From Bacteroidota bacterium (GTDB taxonomy: Bacteria > Bacteroidota > Bacteroidia > Bacteroidales > 4484-276): DNA of 8,062 bases. The notes beneath the pieces are model-generated. The model made no database searches, was not told the DNA's origin, and saw only the letters and a list, made by a program, of their open reading frames with translations. Positions within the stretch are counted from its first letter, which is position 1; each line of letters starts with the position of its first letter. This document shows positions 6,869-8,062 of the stretch, piece after piece. The translations under genes were made by a program, and so were the position numbers. The DNA is taken from contig JABMQA010001198.1 in assembly GCA_013203545.1 (NCBI GenBank), forward strand, positions 1 through 8,062, in the 5' to 3' direction.

Positions 6869-6898
6869 CCCATTTTTGTAAATCAAATAATTAGAAAA

Positions 6899-8062
6899 AT
6901 GTTTGCAAACTTCTTTAAGATAGCCTTCAGGAACATTCTCAGGCAAAAGATTTATACCGTTATTAACGTCATTGGCCTGTCGATTGGCATAGCCGCATTT
7001 ATTCTCATTTCATTATGGATAATTGATGAATTGAGTTATGAAAACATGCACGACAAAGCTGACCAAACGATATTGGTCCACAAGAGTTTTACGATGGGTG
7101 ACAGCTATGAAGTAAATCCTTCAACGCCTTATCTTCTGGGGCCGACGGCCAAGGATGAAATTCCGGAGGTGATCGAATCAGTACGGGTTATGCGGCAGTC
7201 GGCAGTTGTAAATTATGAGGATCTGTACTTTACTGAAAACTCAATCTGCGCAACAGACCCATCCTATTTTACAGTTTTTAACTTCGAATTTTTGCTTGGT
7301 GATCCACAGCATTCCCTCGAGAATCCGAATTCAATTGTAATTACTAAAAGTGTTGCTCAGAAATATTTTGGTGACGATGATCCGTTGGGAAAAGTGCTCT
7401 GGTTTGATAAGGAGGAGCAGTTTGTAGTATCTGCCGTGATTGGCGATATACCCGATAATACCAATCTGCGCTCCAACATGATTGTCCCTATCGAGACCAT
7501 GTGTGCAAATAAGGATTATGCGTCAAATTGGTATGACCATTTTTTATCTACATATTTACTGATCACCCCAACGATATCAAAGCAGGACATTAATCAAAAA
7601 TTAACGGATCATATCAGAAAGTACATGGAAGAAGACAGTAAAATTGAACTGGTTGGTCAGCCATTGTCCAGGCTTCATTTGTATAACCTCGATGGAAAGA
7701 ACGAAAGAATTCAATATGTTTATATTTTCAGTATCATCGGATTTTTGATTCTTGGTATCGCCTGTATTAATTACATGAATATTTCCACCTCCCTGTCTGT
7801 CAGGCGGTCGCGCGAAATCGGGTTAAAAAAGGTGGTGGGGGCTGAGAAATCCCAGCTTGTATTACAGTTCCTGGGCGAGTCGTTTCTCCAAACCCTGGCA
7901 GGTTTGTTTATTGCCATGATGCTTGTTGAGTTGGTCCGGCCCTATTTTAATGATCTGGCAGCAAAGAGCATTTATATTCCTTACCTCAGCGCCTGGTTTC
8001 TACCATCCTTGTTTTTGCTTTTGATACTTACTACACTGATTGCCGGGAGTTATCCGGCCTTC
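6899..8062 (+). CDS. MacB/FtsX-type ABC transporter permease (3' end beyond window)
   Basis: The open frame runs from the ATG at 6899 through the last base of the window (388 codons, no stop), so the gene is partial. The start MFANFFKIAFRNILRQKIYT, followed by a hydrophobic helix (about 21-42, GLSIGIAAFILISLWI), is the standard opening of Bacteroidota MacB-like permeases. Residues 43-270 are the periplasmic MacB_PCD-like domain (SIVITKSVAQKYFGDDDPLGK, residues 145-165, is typical). A second helix at about 274-297 leads into the cytoplasmic SRSREIGLKKVVGA-type coupling segment (here RRSREIGLKKVVGAEKSQL) that contacts the ATPase. Two more helices follow (about 328-348 and 366-385). Full-length relatives are usually near 800 residues with this unit duplicated, so about half is missing here. 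No ATPase gene is inside the window. The role is probably efflux or mechanotransmission across the envelope; the substrate is unknown. It is transcribed away from the regulator/kinase pair and likely controlled by it. Confidence 0.92.
   Translation, partial: MFANFFKIAFRNILRQKIYTVINVIGLSIGIAAFILISLWIIDELSYENMHDKADQTILVHKSFTMGDSYEVNPSTPYLLGPTAKDEIPEVIESVRVMRQSAVVNYEDLYFTENSICATDPSYFTVFNFEFLLGDPQHSLENPNSIVITKSVAQKYFGDDDPLGKVLWFDKEEQFVVSAVIGDIPDNTNLRSNMIVPIETMCANKDYASNWYDHFLSTYLLITPTISKQDINQKLTDHIRKYMEEDSKIELVGQPLSRLHLYNLDGKNERIQYVYIFSIIGFLILGIACINYMNISTSLSVRRSREIGLKKVVGAEKSQLVLQFLGESFLQTLAGLFIAMMLVELVRPYFNDLAAKSIYIPYLSAWFLPSLFLLLILTTLIAGSYPAF

Noticed and set aside
6728..6946. In-frame extension of the response regulator by 73 residues to an ATG at 6946.
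   Set aside because: The added N-terminus is unlike any receiver-domain protein, overlaps the divergent permease gene and would run across its promoter. The receiver domain begins naturally at 6722-6727.

Overview
This window reads as chromosomal DNA from a Bacteroidota bacterium, probably a Bacteroidales- or Marinilabiliales-like environmental lineage. The evidence is indirect. Ribosome binding sites are weak or absent. There is a perfect copy of the Bacteroidota -7 promoter box (TAnnTTTG type). The combination of an NtrC-type regulator, an NtrY-like kinase and a MacB/FtsX-type permease, and exported LolA-like/DUF1579-like proteins ending their signal peptide in NGQ, are both typical of that phylum. 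No rRNA, tRNA, CRISPR array or intact insertion sequence was seen.

Left part (1-3401, plus strand). An exported two-domain protein (LolA-like half plus DUF1579-like half) is followed after 45 bases by a 579-residue polytopic membrane protein. That protein looks like an energy-coupling-factor (ECF) S-like domain, then an EcfT/CbiQ-like domain, then a THEP1-type nucleoside-triphosphatase, all in one chain. It is the most unusual object in the window: it resembles a single-gene ECF-type transporter in which the usual ABC ATPases are replaced by a different P-loop NTPase. A small DUF2892-type two-helix membrane protein follows separately.

Middle part (3402-3996). About 600 bases hold no intact gene. 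They contain a decayed, internally deleted IS200-like/REP-associated (RAYT) transposase remnant. Around it lie five exact copies of an 8-mer (AATAAGGT or its complement) and a short array of three TTGCG units spaced exactly 8 bases apart. This looks like a small mobile-element graveyard.

Right part (3997-8062). On the minus strand a sigma-54-dependent response regulator gene overlaps the start of a histidine kinase gene by 11 bases. Diverging from them is a MacB/FtsX-type ABC permease that runs off the window. The 171-base divergent region carries a good sigma-54 promoter candidate 30 bases upstream of the permease start. The likely circuit is that the kinase, which has almost no extracytoplasmic loop, phosphorylates the regulator, and the regulator, with an intact GAFTGA loop, activates RNA polymerase-sigma-54 at the permease promoter. 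This is a functional analogue of the Bce-type sensor/transporter modules of Firmicutes, built from different parts. The circuit is inferred from motifs and gene order.
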